A stretch of 64,000 nucleotides of DNA from Folioceros fuciformis (lineage: Eukaryota > Anthocerotophyta > Anthocerotopsida > Anthocerotales). Shown piece by piece: positions 11,292 to 23,161 of the stretch. The translations under genes and the position numbers were made by a program. Under the pieces are notes generated by a model. It was not told the DNA's origin, did not search any database, and worked only from the letters and a program-made list of their open reading frames with translations. Every line of letters starts with the position of its first letter. Positions within the stretch are counted from its first letter, which is position 1. Location: NCBI GenBank assembly GCA_049999805.1, contig JBNGIO010006304.1, positions 354,157 to 418,156 on the forward strand. The letters are read 5' to 3'.

Positions 11292-14165
11292 CCGAGAAGG
11301 CTCGTCCGCTGTTCGCGGAGACACTGCCGAGGCCCACCTTCCTGTTCACACACTCAAGCCAATTTAGCTTTCCGATTACTGCAGGTCTACTATCTAACTC
11401 TCCCCACAACGGCATTCAAATCAACATCCTCCCTCCCTCCCTCCCTGTATCACTCAACTCACTCGTACACACTTAAACGCGCCTGACTGAAATCAAAGAT
11501 CACGGGAAAGTTTGAGTACAACTGTACAAGGTTACAGATCCAACTCACTAATATTCAAACTCTCTATCATATATATAATTCTTTGGTCACATCTTATTAG
11601 CTCTCATCTTATGGATGTATTTGAAATTAGCTTAATTTTAACCAGCAATCCTTCAAGCATTATCTATATCAAACATATATTCCTTCAATTTGCTATTCCT
11701 CTCTCATAGACTTGTTCAATAACATTGCCTTGCTGTAAAGTCCTACATGACCTCACATATAAATGAAACAACATGCTGACAGGTACACAATGGGCAAAAT
11801 CAAAGCAATATCTCACCTGTGATTGGATCTCTTAGTCTGTACCAAAACGGAAGCGAAGGCTTAATTTCACCTCCTTCGCTTGCAGGCTCATCGGTTCTTA
11901 AGACATGTCAATGAGAATAATTGTTAATAAGATGCAAAGACATGTACATACTTCAAAATACCAACTAGCAAAGTAATATAAGGGCTTCTTGTCAAAACTA
12001 GTAGGGTTTGACAACGCGAACCATATGAGTGAAGAAATAGCTTTAGATCAGATACCACAAAACAAAGATACTGTATGACAGGAATGACTTCAAATTATAC
12101 AAGATAAAACAAAGATCCGATATGACAAAACAAAGACACTTCGCATCAAACAAAGATAGGGTTTAGGGTAGAACACGTCGCACTCGTCAAGTCAAAGTAA
12201 AGGTATCATACACCTCAGTGTGAATAAAAATATCATGAGCGTCACATCATCATGACAAAGATGCTACACGACAAAACAAAAATGATGTTGACGGAACAAA
12301 AATCCTTCTAACGCGATAGATAGATATCAGTACGTCCAATCTGACAACTTTTGTGTCTCAAACGTATGATGAAAAGATTTGACCGTGCAACAAGAACTAG
12401 CTTCAACGTCACGAGAGGAACCCTACGAACCCTATAGCTATGCTGATTACCCTAATTGGATAATCGTGAAATTCACACAAGGGAAATAAGGGTGCCTAGA
12501 TTCCATCACACACGCGGAACCATCGCTTTCCTCAACAAGGTTGCAAGAAGCCACTGTTCTCTAACAGAATAACCTTTTCCACCTCTGCAACTACCCTCAG
12601 GTATTGCGCATGGAAAACCATCACTCTCATGAACAAGCCTGCAAGAAACCATTCCATCCTAGCAACTACTCTGAGGTTTAGGGTTTAGCAAGTCATCTCT
12701 CTCCTAAACAAGGTTGCAAGAAACGATTCCACCCTAGCAACTACTCTTTTTTGCAGATGGGAAACTATTGCTCTCGTGAACAAGGTTGCAAGAAACCATA
12801 GCTCTCCGATACATACAGTAGCCTTATCACTCTCCTGAACAAGGTTGTCCATAAAGCATAGCTCTCTGATACATACAGTAACCTCATCCCTCTCCTAAAC
12901 AAGGGTGAAAGAAGCCATAGCTCTCCAATAGAGTACCCTTTTCCGACCTAGCAAGTACTCTCTCAAGTTTGCGAAAGACCATCGTTGTCTATCCTTTTTC
13001 AACTTGACAACACCACCTGAAAACTTGGCGACTACTCTGTCTCAGGTTTGCGAAAAACATCGGTTGTCTAGAACAAGGTGAACTACTCTTTTTCAACCTA
13101 ACAAGACCACCCTTTTCATGCTTAACAACCTACTATTCCATACTTGGCCAAGTCCCAAGCTTCATAGGTTACTCAAGAAGCCACTAACACATGACTGACA
13201 AACATACAAGTTTGGCAAAGTCCCAAGCTTCATAGGTTACTCAAGAAGCCACTGACACATGACTGACAAACATACAAGTTTGGCAACCGATACAAATCTT
13301 TCCAACTAGCAACTAGTAGGCATACAAGCGTACAAGTATGGAAACCCATAAGTTACTAAAGAAGCCACGGACACATGACTGACGAACATACAAGTTTGGT
13401 AACCAAGGCAAATCTTTCCGACTAGCAACTAGCAGGCGTGCAAGCGTACAGGCTAGGAAACTGAGATAAGCCTTTCTGCCATAGCAGCAAAGTCAACCAA
13501 GGTGATGACGCAAGTGAGAAACACAGAGAGATGCCGCAAGTAGGTACGTATGTACCTCCATCTCTCGCGCTTCTCATTTGTCCGACCTGATAGAGCCCCA
13601 CGCTTCAAGTTTGTCCGACCCAAAATAGCCCCATCGACAGTACCTGACAGAGGCATCATGGGTTCTACCACGCAAAAGAGAGTACAGTACAACAACAACA
13701 ACAATACATGAAAAAGATGGCGCATCACAGTCTGAGCTCAGAGATCTTGCAATGCGATTGTGAAAGTAACGCCTTGCATAACGTTTAAGTACTACTTTGC
13801 ATAGAGAACCCTTGATTAGGGCAAAACCGATGAATCCTACGGCTTCTTAGGGTCTCATAGACAATCATCAACATAGTTAAGACAAATGCAATAATTCTAG
13901 AAGGTTACAAGAGTCATGACATTAAGCAAACTTAATTATTCTCTATGATTGAAAAAGAAATGGACAGTACCAAGCAAACTTTACTTATCCTTTTATCCTC
14001 TAAACAACCTTACATCTAAACACATGAGTATTCATCTTTGCTTACCCTTCGATCCGTTAAAGAACCTTGCATTTATATAGCTATTGATCTTCTTAAGCAT
14101 AGGAAAATAAAACAGGTTGAAGTGAAATCACAATGACCCATAGAAAAATAAAATAAAATAATAAT
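11292..14165. other. AT-rich intergenic DNA, repeat-rich, no gene seen
   Basis: No frame longer than about 90 codons and no homology is visible. The first 150 bases presumably carry the deacetylase promoter. The middle is filled by degenerate tandem repeats (listed separately). The rest is AT-rich sequence. Confidence 0.6.
12530..13450 (+). repeat. Degenerate tandem repeats
   Basis: In 12530-12930 a motif like aacaaggttgcaagaaacca recurs six or more times at uneven spacing, each followed by agctctccgatac- or accctagcaactac-like text. In 13146-13440 a 68-base unit starting aagtcccaagcttcatagg and ending catacaagtttgg is present twice almost exactly. A third, longer diverged copy includes aactagcaactag. 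This is non-coding; a role in chromatin or as an eroded transposon cannot be told apart. Confidence 0.7.
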
Positions 14166-14282
14166 GAGCATTGTGAGAATCGAACTCACATCTTCAGGGT
14201 ATAGTAGGAGGATTCTATTTAACTACTATATTTCCTCATTACATAGAGGAGCCCTAATGTCGGACCACTAGACTAAATGCTC
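14166..14282 (-). tRNA. tRNA-like sequence with a 50-base insert, possibly a pseudogene
   Basis: Read on the minus strand, the ends form a perfect 7-base acceptor stem (GAGCATT with AATGCTC). Near the 5' end is an A-box-like stretch (TAGTCTAGTGGT). Near the 3' end is a perfect T arm (GTGAG TTCGATT CTCAC), which includes a B box. TTAGGG and CCCTGA can pair as an anticodon stem. Between them lie about 50 bases containing two further hairpins (CCTC/GAGG and TATAGTAG/CTACTATA). This fits an intron in the anticodon loop or an overlong variable arm. The D stem is weak (3 pairs) and the anticodon is not certain. It may be an unusual intron-bearing tRNA gene, a tRNA pseudogene or the head of a SINE. 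Confidence 0.5.
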
Positions 14283-14807
14283 AATGCTATGTTAAAATCA
14301 GTGTTACCTATTAATATATATTATATTATATTTATGCTGAAAATGTTCTATATATTTGCTGAATAATAATTATTGATTAAAAATAGGTATATATATATAA
14401 ACAAGGTCGGAATTGGACTCGTGCCGTTAGGGGGCGTAGGATTAGGAGAAGTGAGCTCGGAGCAAAATGGAAGGGTTGTTGGCCCACGTCCCGGTTCCCG
14501 TTTCAGGCTCTGGTCTGTTTTGTTTGCTTCCCTCTCTCCTCTCTTCTGGTCTGGTCTGGTCTCGTGTCGTCTCCGGTGGCCTGGCCACACAGAGCGAGTT
14601 GAGGCCGTCAGTGCACCCGTAGCGCCAGGAATGCCCCGGGCGTCAGCAAGCTGTCCACGCCGCGGCCACAGCAACGATCGCTGCCCCGCCTCAGATCTGG
14701 CTCTTGGTTCCTCGGCGATCCGCGCTGCACCGCATTCCAGCTGACTTGGCTGGGATTTTGTGCCGCGAGGTGTGATCGAGGGAACCAATTGCGCGATTCC
14801 GCCGGCC

Positions 14808-17134
14808 ATGGCGAGGCGCTTCTGCCTTGTGTCGCTGCCGGTGCAGGGCTCCGCTAATGAGACGTGGAGCACGCTGCAGCACACCCTGTCCGCGATTGCC
14901 TTCGACACGCCCAACTACNNNNNNNNNNNNNNNNNNNNNNNNNNNNNNNNNNNNNNNNNNNNNNNNNNNNNNNNNNNNNNNNNNNNNNNNNNNNNNNNNN
15001 NNNNNNNNNNNNNNNNNNNNNNNNNNNNNNNNNNNNNNNNNNNNNNNNNNNNNNNNNNNNNNNNNNNNNNNNNNNNNNNNNNNNNNNNNNNNNNNNNNNN
15101 NNNNNNNNNNNNNNNNNNNNNNNNNNNNNNNNNNNNNNNNNNNNNNNNNNNNNNNNNNNNNNNNNNNNNNNNNNNNNNNNNNNNNNNNNNNNNNNNNNNN
15201 NNNNNNNNNNNNNNNNNNNNNNNNNNNNNNNNNNNNNNNNNNNNNNNNNNNNNNNNNNNNNNNNNNNNNNNNNNNNNNNNNNNNNNNNNNNNNNNNNNNN
15301 NNNNNNNNNNNNNNNNNNTTTTTTTGTGTGGAGCGTATGGGTTGGGGGTGCGAGCGGGGGAGAGGGTCGATGGATGGATGGATGGGTGGAAAGAGGAGGG
15401 AGGAGGCTGGAGGCTGATGCCGTCGTCGTCTTTCCTTGCGGCGCAGGCGAACTCGATGGTGGAGGGAGTCGCCCATAAACTGCGGCGTCAGATTGAGGAC
15501 TTCCAAAGACTGGACGCAGGTGCTGAGTCGACTGCCTTGACTGTCAATGGAGTCCCTATTGATACTTACATCACCGGGTTGGTAAACTTGCTAGCGATCT
15601 GGCATCCGTTGATCTGCTGTCTGGAGTGCTGTGTTGACGGGCCGGTTGGTGGGTTTCTCAGCTTCACATGGGATGAGGCCAAGTATCCGGTTGTGAGTCC
15701 GTTGAGAGAGATTGTGGACGCAATCCACAAGAATGTGGCAGAGCTCGAAGATGACATGAAGGTGATGGCCCGTCCAGGTTTGCTGCTCTTGATGACCTAC
15801 AGACTTGGGTGCACCAGTGTTCTGATTGGCTTCCTGTGCAAGCACAGGTCCGAGTCGCTGAGGCTAGTAGTGTGAAGAGCCAACTGAATGCCCTGAGTCG
15901 CAAGCAAACTGGCAGGTAGCTGGCGTATTTTCTCATCTGGACTGACCGTTGTGCAAATCTTGGACACTGCCAAGAGTCTGTGTGGTGTGCAAGTGCCTCA
16001 CTTTCCACTTGACATGGATGCAGTCTGCTCGTGCGGGACCTCGCAGCCTACATCAAGGCCAACGATGTTGTCCATTCTGAGAATCTCACCACGCTCTTGG
16101 TGATTGTCCCAAAGTTCTCTCAAAAGGAGTGGATAGCAAGTTACGAGACCTTATCCCAGTGGGTGGTACTGAACATCTTGAACTTTCAACTTGCTCGTTA
16201 TCAAAATCATCAGCCATTTGTACTGTATTGAAGATGACATCCGTTCTGCGATTCCTGGTGTTCCAGGTTCCTCGGTCATCGAAGCTGCTGTTGGAAGAAA
16301 ATGATTACGCTCTGTATACAGTGACGCTGTTTAAGAAAGTAGCTGAGGATTTCAAGGCTGCTTCCCGTGCCAAGGGCTTCCAAGTAAGCTCACCTTCCAT
16401 TGTCTCTCTGGTGTACTCAGGCCCAGCAAGTTTGTGTCAGTCACACTAACAAAAGGAGGTAGGTAGGTCCGCGAATATGCCCATGATCCAGAGGCCCAGG
16501 AGAAACAGTCAGCGGAGCTTGTTACCCTCACAAGAGCCCAAAAGGAGCTGCAGAGTTCGCTAAAAACTTGGTGTTATGCCAGCTTCGCAGAGGTGCAAAT
16601 TCTCAGCCTGTCAGCCTCTCGTCTGACGATGCCCTCAGGTCAGGGCAAATGTGTGATGTGTGAAACTGGCTCGTGAGTGCAGACTGTCAAGTGTTGGATG
16701 CACTTGCTTGCAATTAAACTTTTCGCCGAGAGTATACTTCGATATGGACTGCCACCAGCATTTGTGGTATGTCTCGCTTTTTGTCGCTTTGCATAAGCGA
16801 GCTGCACTCCCTGGACCATCAGACTTCCGAACTGATCATGAAACGTTTTTTTTATCTTACTTTGCAGGCGGCCGTTATAGCCCCAAATCCAAAAAATGAG
16901 AAGAAAGTCAGGCAACTTCTTGATCAGCTCTCAGGATCATCAGACAGGTGAGGTTCCTTCAATTCGATCTAACTTGGATCAGAGCTTCTGCTTGCAGCAG
17001 TCCCTAACGACGTGCCTTCTGCTGCTATCAGTTCACTCTGGAAAGGAGAATCAGAGGCAGCTCTGGCGGGATTGACTGGTGGGGAATCTGAAGTTTATCC
17101 TTACGTGTCACTAACCATGAACTTAGGTGGTTAG
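14808..17134 (+). CDS. VHA-C: V-type proton ATPase subunit C
   Basis: Subunit C is the stalk protein that couples the V1 and V0 sectors of the vacuolar proton pump. The exons are 14808 to at least 14918 (runs into the gap), 15447-15577, 15662-15761, 15848-15915, 16024-16165, 16267-16383, 16467-16592, 16692-16766, 16868-16947 and 17032-17134. Landmarks are CLVSLPVQG at the N terminus, ALTVNGVPIDTYITG, FTWDEAKYPVVSPL, SRKQTG, VRDLAAYIK, VVPRSSK, NDYALYTVTLFKKVAEDF, FAESILRYGLPPAF and the C-terminal YPYVSLTMNL. All junctions after the gap close in frame. The family segment between FDTPNY and ANSMVEG, about 24 residues, must lie in the 400-N gap. Upstream sequence 14430-14807 is GC-rich and presumably carries the promoter and 5' leader. 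Confidence 0.95.
14919..15318. other. Assembly gap of 400 N
   Basis: The unknown bases interrupt the V-ATPase subunit C gene after FDTPNY. At least one short coding exon is expected inside. Open frames reported across the gap are artefacts of translating N. Confidence 1.
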
Positions 17135-17754
17135 CGGACATGAGAACCGCGCTGTCCGGTTATGCTGAGATAAGCATCATGCTCCCTCGTTATGAGAGAT
17201 ATTCGAGGCTGTTCCTCCTGCAGTGAAGCTTACCGGCTCCTGACAAAATCGGTTTGAAAGGATGTTATCGCCCATGTAGAGTGCAACTTTGGTACATGTA
17301 TGTAAGCTGACAAATGACCAACGTGAACATGGTGTGATGCTTATGGCCTAACGGTTCGGACTGATTCGTGTTCCTTTAGTGAGCAATCAAAGGAGTCCAG
17401 GTGTTGACAATTTGCATTGACAGCTCCCTACAGCGTAGTTGTGGGGAAAGTTCCTGATCTTTGGCATGCTTTGATGCGGTCACCTGTTGGATCCACGCAC
17501 TTGCTTTTGCGGTCTTTTGTGGCCTTCAAGAGAATTATTATAGATTCGTTGATACTTTATGTAGCTCCGAAGGCAGGCTGAGAATCTTCCGGAGCAATTA
17601 TATACATTTTCCTTCAACTTGAACTCCTCGATCCTAACTCAGAGAGGTGCCCCTGCCTCCTACATAATGCCTATTCTTCAGTTTTGCATCAGCGGTGATT
17701 GTAGCGACCAGGATTGTTCCAATTCGTGTTATTTGCAGGTTGCTTACACCAGCC
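17135..17754. other. Intergenic: V-ATPase 3' region and SURNod19-A promoter
   Basis: No coding exon is recognised. A possible 5'-leader intron acceptor (atttgcag) lies at about 17731-17738, just before the start codon of the next gene. Confidence 0.5.
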
Positions 17755-19394
17755 ATGGCTGCTAAACAGCGTGGCGCAGAAATCGCTGTCTTACTTCTAT
17801 CTTTGCTCGTTGTGTCATCTCTAACGGTGTCCCATGCGTCTGCGAATCCTCTTTGGACATCCTCTAGTCAGCCCAGCCATGCACCCGGGCTCATCAAGTC
17901 GAAAACATACCTTTCTCCAGCAATCAGGCTGGGCCCAGGGGAAGTGAGCAACAAGAACTACACAATCGAGTTTCCGAAAGGTCACATTGCCATCAAGGGG
18001 CTGCTCGCGGAGTTGGTGGATGCCAAAGGCAACCCTGTTCCCCTGCACGAAGTCTACCTGCATCACTGGGTCATCATGAGGTGATTCCCGCGTAGACGAT
18101 GACAGCGCAGCTGGCTGCTCCGCCTTGAACCATAATTGAGAGAACTTCCCGTGGCCAGCGAACGAATGTGTGCGACTGACGTAACCTGGCTGCAGGACAC
18201 TTGAGAAGACACGCGATCCAGAAGGCTTGTTCTCGCCAGAATTCAAGCCCACAGTAGAGATGGTCCCTAACCGAGGACTGTGTGACGACGGCGTCCTTCG
18301 CCAATACTTCGGTCTGGGCTCTGAAACGAGGCGTACCAACTACGCCATCCCTGATCCCTACGGCATCGTGGTCGGCGACCCGAATGGGGTACCCAAGGGG
18401 TTTGAGGACGGCTGGGACCTGACCGTGCACGCCATCGACACTCGCGCAACTTTGGATCCGAGAGGATGCGCAGAGTGCAGGTCTGTCCTAATTTTCACTT
18501 TCACGCAACACCGAAGGTGCAGACAGCGGCGATGAATTTCCACTTCTACCAACTCACGCGGGCCTCGCCTACGGTGCAGATGCAACTTGTACAACGAGTC
18601 GGCAACCATAACGATCCCTAAGACCTACGGAGGCGGGTTAGCCTGCTGCCTGGATGGAACACAATGCGCTCTCAAAAAGGGTCTGAAATCCCTACCCCCG
18701 ACGAAGACGTTCTACTTAAAGTACACGGTGGAGTGGATCGACTGGGACTCCAGCGTTGTACCGGTGGGAATCTACGTAATCGATGCCACAGACACTGGAG
18801 TCCGATCGAAGTCCAAGAACGAATACTTGGGATGCAAGGTGCTGCCAAATTCTATCTCCCGTGATCCGCTACCTGCTGGAAGACAATCCAGGCAGCGCTG
18901 CTCACAACCTCATGGCCTGTTGTCTCGCAGGTAGAGTACCAGGTTCCCGCTTGCAACACGGGCCTGAGGTCGGACTTGTGCGTCCACACCGCGGAATCCA
19001 CCTCGCCTGCCCTCCCAAAGGCTGGCCGTGTGGTCTACGCTGTCGCACACCAACACGCTGGAGGCATTGGTTCCACTCTCCACAAAGAGGTTCGCGTTTT
19101 TGAACGTCTCAACTAGCTCGTCTTTCGCGTTTCGCGTCTCACCAACCATTGCATTCTCGAGTGACCTAATTTGACAACGTTGTCCAGGATGGAAGCGAGA
19201 TATGCACCTCCGAGCCCATCTACGGAAGCGGCAAACAAGCGGGTGATGAGGCAGGCTACATCGTGGGCATGACCGCGTGCTACCCTGATGTAGACGTTAA
19301 GCAGGGCGGCAAGCTCCACATGCAGTCCAGATATAGCTCACTCCGAGCCCACACTGGCGTTATGGGTCTTTTTTATCTTCTGATATCAGAGTGA
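17755..19394 (+). CDS. SURNod19 domain protein A (soluble form)
   Basis: The protein belongs to the stress up-regulated Nod19 family (Pfam SURNod19), named from legume nodule transcripts; its biochemical role is unknown. Five exons (17755-18080, 18196-18480, 18580-18838, 18931-19089 and 19188-19394) give 411 residues. A hydrophobic signal peptide (IAVLLLSLLVVSSLTV) is followed by the domain. Its motifs are LGPGEVSNKNYTIEFPKGHI, VPLHEVYLHHWV, ETRRTNYAIPDPYGIV, CAECRCNLY, TFYLKYTVEWIDW, AHQHAGGIGS, GDEAGYIVGM and HTGVMGLFYLL. Conserved paired cysteines suggest a disulfide-bonded extracellular protein. It is the first of three direct copies (B at 21120, C at 23933) with the same intron positions. 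Unlike B and C it stops right after GLFYLLISE, so it lacks the linker and the membrane-anchor exon. Confidence 0.92.
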
Positions 19395-19938
19395 AATCCC
19401 GGTGGAAATCCGGTTCTGAATCGTGTCCCTGCTTCTTACATATGTAGTTACATATTTTGAATAAACCCCAAAGGTCAGTGTGATTGAAGCATCCAGTTGA
19501 GCTATGGCTATGGCTTGGATGAGTAACTTTATAAGACCGAATCATGAAATGGCTTACTGGCCTGGCTGTATGTAGGCTTGATCTGAAATTTGACATTTGG
19601 GGGGGGGGTGTAGTTGCCATCGTCTGGTTGCGTGTAAGCATCGGGTGTGAAAAAGCAAAGACGTGAAGATAGCATGACAGGGTATCAAAGCACACGCAAA
19701 GAGCGAGACTAGAGACGAGAGATGGAAGATTTGAAGGAAACGCCGGCTTCATGGAGCATGACACCGGCGTGTTCAGGCATCACCGTTGTCCTCACCCTGC
19801 GTGCATCGCGATCCCTGTGCTTATAACAAGAGAATTGAGCGACTCATGATTCGTGTTTCCAGGAGTCGGTTCCACTTCCACTTCCCTGAACCTGTACCCG
19901 GTTGCTACAACCAGGACGATCGCAGCTTCGCCTCAGGC

Positions 19939-20532
19939 ATGGCGGCTTGGAAGCATTTGTGGATAGTAGCCTCCATCATCGTCACGCTCGCAGCGTGCGT
20001 GGTGGCTACGGGAGGCGGCCTGGCCGCCAACGCCCTAACGGAGCCGCAGAGAAGCGCCGTCGTCCGATTCTGGCCGCAGGTCTACAACCAGACCGGACGG
20101 CAGACCCTGCAGGTGACGGTGCCGCCGGTGGGAGCGAATGGCTTCGGCCAGGTAATCGTCATAGACGCGGACGTCACCATCGGCCCGGACCCCGATTCCA
20201 CCCTGATCGGGAGGGGCAACGGTGCCATCTTCTTCGATAACATGGAGTTCCCGGGCTACGATAATGCTGTAACGCTAACGCTGAACAGCGACAGCGGCGT
20301 CCCTCAGAATAGCAGCCTCAACTTCGATGGATTCACGCCGTACCCTTCCGTCTTCCCGGAGCCTTACGACTACTCGGTCGTGGGAGGGACCGGCGCTTTC
20401 GCCTGTGCCAAGGGAGTTTCCACCCAGTCCGTTTTCTACTCCAACGCAACCCTCACCACCGTTGCCGAGATCGCGTACATCGTCTTCGGGTGCGGGTTCA
20501 ACCCCGACAAGGCATTCTACCTCTTCTTCTAA
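19939..20532 (+). CDS. Dirigent-like protein, intronless
   Basis: This single-exon frame encodes 197 residues. Dirigent proteins steer the stereochemistry of phenoxy-radical coupling or related cyclisations in the cell wall, in lignan and lignin-like metabolism. The N terminus is a signal peptide (HLWIVASIIVTLAACVVA). The beta-barrel domain is recognised from VIDADVTIGPDPDSTLIGRG, the loop before YDYSVVGGTGAFACAKGV and the C-terminal strand TVAEIAYIVFGCG. The GGTGxF motif is the family hallmark. An in-frame ATG 78 bases upstream exists, but it would bury the signal peptide, so 19939 is preferred. The gene sits between SURNod19 copies A and B on the same strand. Which substrate it acts on cannot be told. 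Confidence 0.8.
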   Translation: MAAWKHLWIVASIIVTLAACVVATGGGLAANALTEPQRSAVVRFWPQVYNQTGRQTLQVTVPPVGANGFGQVIVIDADVTIGPDPDSTLIGRGNGAIFFDNMEFPGYDNAVTLTLNSDSGVPQNSSLNFDGFTPYPSVFPEPYDYSVVGGTGAFACAKGVSTQSVFYSNATLTTVAEIAYIVFGCGFNPDKAFYLFF

Positions 20533-20544
20533 CGGCCATCGGTG

Positions 20545-20695
20545 TAGGCAGAGGCGTAAGCACAGCCACAGACACAGACGCGGGCATAAAAACACGCATA
20601 GGCGTAGCCACAGCCGTGCGTATAGACACAGGCCCAGGCATAGCCACATCCATAGGCATAGCCATGGCCATGGCCTTGTTGTGTAAGCACGGTTT
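20545..20695 (+). repeat. Degenerate 6-base repeat (gcatag / ccacag)
   Basis: Right after the dirigent stop codon, hexamers such as cataggcatagccac and agccacagacacag are reiterated for about 150 bases. The repeat keeps all frames open and makes spurious His/Arg-rich frames. No function is evident. Confidence 0.8.
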
Positions 20696-21119
20696 CTGAC
20701 GCAGTTTCGCTGCTGGCACGGCGGGATTGCCGATCTATCAATAGCCGAATCCAACTGGACGACCGTTGTAGGTGCTGGGTGGGGCCACATTACTGGCCAA
20801 GGAACCTGCAGGACATGAAAGGAAGGATGCCTACCACCATCCTGGCTGTCTCGATACTACTACGTCATCACTGTGCGTCATCGAGGGCTCTCTTGCGAGA
20901 TCCCTCGACTGACGATCCTCCACGGATGGTACTGTGGGAGAGAGGACGCCAGGTGAGCCTGCCGGCGCCCGAAAGTAGCTTGCCTCACACGTTTGGAGTT
21001 GGGATGGTAGGAATGAGAAGGCTCGATCTTTGTCGAGCTCGAGTTTTTGACGATGACCCACGGAATTGAATTCGGAGTGTTGCAGGTGTTAGCGTGGGGG
21101 AACTGACGAGGCACCCAAC

Positions 21120-23161
21120 ATGGAACGCGCCAGCACCGGCACTGTAGGACTGGCGTTTGTGGTTGGATTGCTCTGGGTTTGCCAGACTGTTGTGTCTCTC
21201 GAGTTGCCCGAGTGGAGCACTTTCAGCAGCTTCCAGCATGGGGTTGGGGTCAAGTCCCGGTCTTTCCTGTCGGAGCCTATCACTCTGGGCCCTGGGGAGG
21301 TCAGCAACAAGCTCCACCGGATGGGGTTTCCCAAGGGCCATATCGCGGTAAAGGGGTTCGATGGGGAGCTGGTGGACGAGGAGGGCAACTCTGTGCCTTT
21401 GCATCAGGTCTATCTCCATCACTGGCTGCTCTCACGGTGAGTCGTGACGACGGGGGGGGATGTCAAGTGTGTGGTGAAGGAGGCAGGCAGGTGGGGAGGC
21501 CGTGGCTCTGACACCATTTGTGCCATGGAGCAGGTTCCATGTCGCAGACACGCCGGATCCGGATGGTCAGTTCTCGCGCCATTTTAACTCCACAGTTTTC
21601 AAGGTTCGGAATGATGGGATTTGTCAGGACGGTGCTCTGGACCAGATCTTTGGACTCGGTGCCGAGACCAGGCACACCAACTATGCTATCCCTGATCCGT
21701 ATGGGATAGTTCTCGGTGATCCGGATGTCATACCGCCAGGATTTCACGAGGACTGGTTGCTTAATGTGCATGCTATAGATACCCGGTCAGTCCTGGATAG
21801 GATGGGCTGCGCTGAATGCAGGTGAGGCTTGCACTGGTCCTGGTTGGTTTCTCTTCTGCTTCTAAGCTCTCAGCTGACTGGTATTCTGAGAGATGATAGT
21901 TTGGTTCGATCTTGTGCAGGTGCAACCTATACGATGTGGATGTGGCCTCCATGTATGGACAAGAACTAGCCAACTACACTGGGGGTTTGCTTTGCTGCGA
22001 TGACGGATTTCGATGTGCACTGACGGCAAATCCTGTGCCTGAGAAGAAGACCTACTACTTGAAGTACACCGTGCACTGGGTAGACTGGAGTCCTGCCGTT
22101 GTGCCTTTGAGGGTTTACATTTTCGATGTCTCGGACTCAGGGATACGGAATCAAGGGGACGTTTTCCAGGGTTGTGTGGTAGGACACTCATTCACTTCTC
22201 GCATCCAGATTTGTTGATTCTGTTGGCAAATAAGGGGAGCCACAAGGTGAGATTGCGTGGTGCACATGTGACAGGTCGAGTACAATGTTCCTATTTGCGA
22301 CAGGAGCTTGCCATCAACCTCATGTGTACACACCATGACCGGAACTATGCCACCTCTGCCTGAGGGCGGGGTAGTTGTGTATGGTGGCGGACACCTACAT
22401 GCTGGAGGCTTGGGACTCACCGCGTACAATGAGGTGGCTTCTTTCTTCCCTCTCAGAAACTTCAATCTTTCCGATAGGCAGGCAGCTTTTGGGGCTCTCA
22501 GGGGCACTACTGATACTAGTGTTTGGAGTGAAAGCCTGAGTGTTCTCCCTTGAGACACGTGTGACCGTGCTCGAGTTCATGTTGTTGCAGGACGGTCGAG
22601 AAATTTGTACCTCAGAACCATTCTACGGGACAGGGACAGCAGCAGGTGATGAGGCTGGCTACATTGTTGGGATGAGTGTATGCGTACCAACACCAGGAAC
22701 TGTGAAAGTGCACACCGGTGAGAAGCTCCAGCTTCAATCTCGGTACAGCTCACTCACAGACCGCTCTGGTGTGATGGGACTCTTCTATCTGCTAGTGGCA
22801 GACTTCGATCCTCTCACTGCTGGAAACTCTCAGCTTCAGTCGGCATCCTCTTCCCCGTTGACTGCGGATGCCCTGGTACAGTCCAGTCGCCTGACCTCTT
22901 CCTCTTTGGTACTCACCCTCAGGCTCACCTCCTTCCTACAACAAGTGCATGCACATGATGCTAACACGAATTCCCATACAACTTCTCACACAAGCACACG
23001 ATGCTAACACGAATTCTGCTTTTGGCTTCCACCAGGTGTCTGCTTACGTGACGACCATATTCGGACTTGCAGGGGTTATTGCGGCGTGTGGCATCATCGC
23101 TGTATGCCTGGTGGTCCTCAAACGAAAGAGAGAGCTGCAACAGTACGAGCACCTTGGGTGA
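21120..23161 (+). CDS. SURNod19 domain protein B (membrane-anchored form)
   Basis: This is the second copy in the tandem array. Six exons (21120-21436, 21534-21821, 21920-22178, 22275-22433, 22591-22875 and 23036-23161) give 477 residues, all in frame. After the signal peptide (GLAFVVGLLWVCQTVVS) come the family motifs ITLGPGEVSNK, LHQVYLHHWLLSR, ETRHTNYAIPDPYGIV, CAECRCNLYD, YLKYTVHWVDW, HLHAGGLG, GDEAGYIVGM and SGVMGLFYLLVAD. A Ser-rich linker of about 30 residues then leads to exon 6. That exon encodes one transmembrane helix (TIFGLAGVIAACGIIAVCLV) and a short basic tail (KRKRELQQYEHLG). The predicted topology is type I: extracellular domain, single anchor, small cytosolic tail. Intron 5 contains a repeated gatgctaacacgaattc segment (22957 and about 23001). 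Confidence 0.92.

Noticed and set aside
14760-15875. Long open frames spanning the 400-N gap
   Set aside because: Translation of N gives X residues; the real exons are joined by splicing and part lies in the gap.
21157-21511. Alternative frames within SURNod19-B exon 1
   Set aside because: Shadows of the real exon; only the listed frame carries the family motifs and splices onward.
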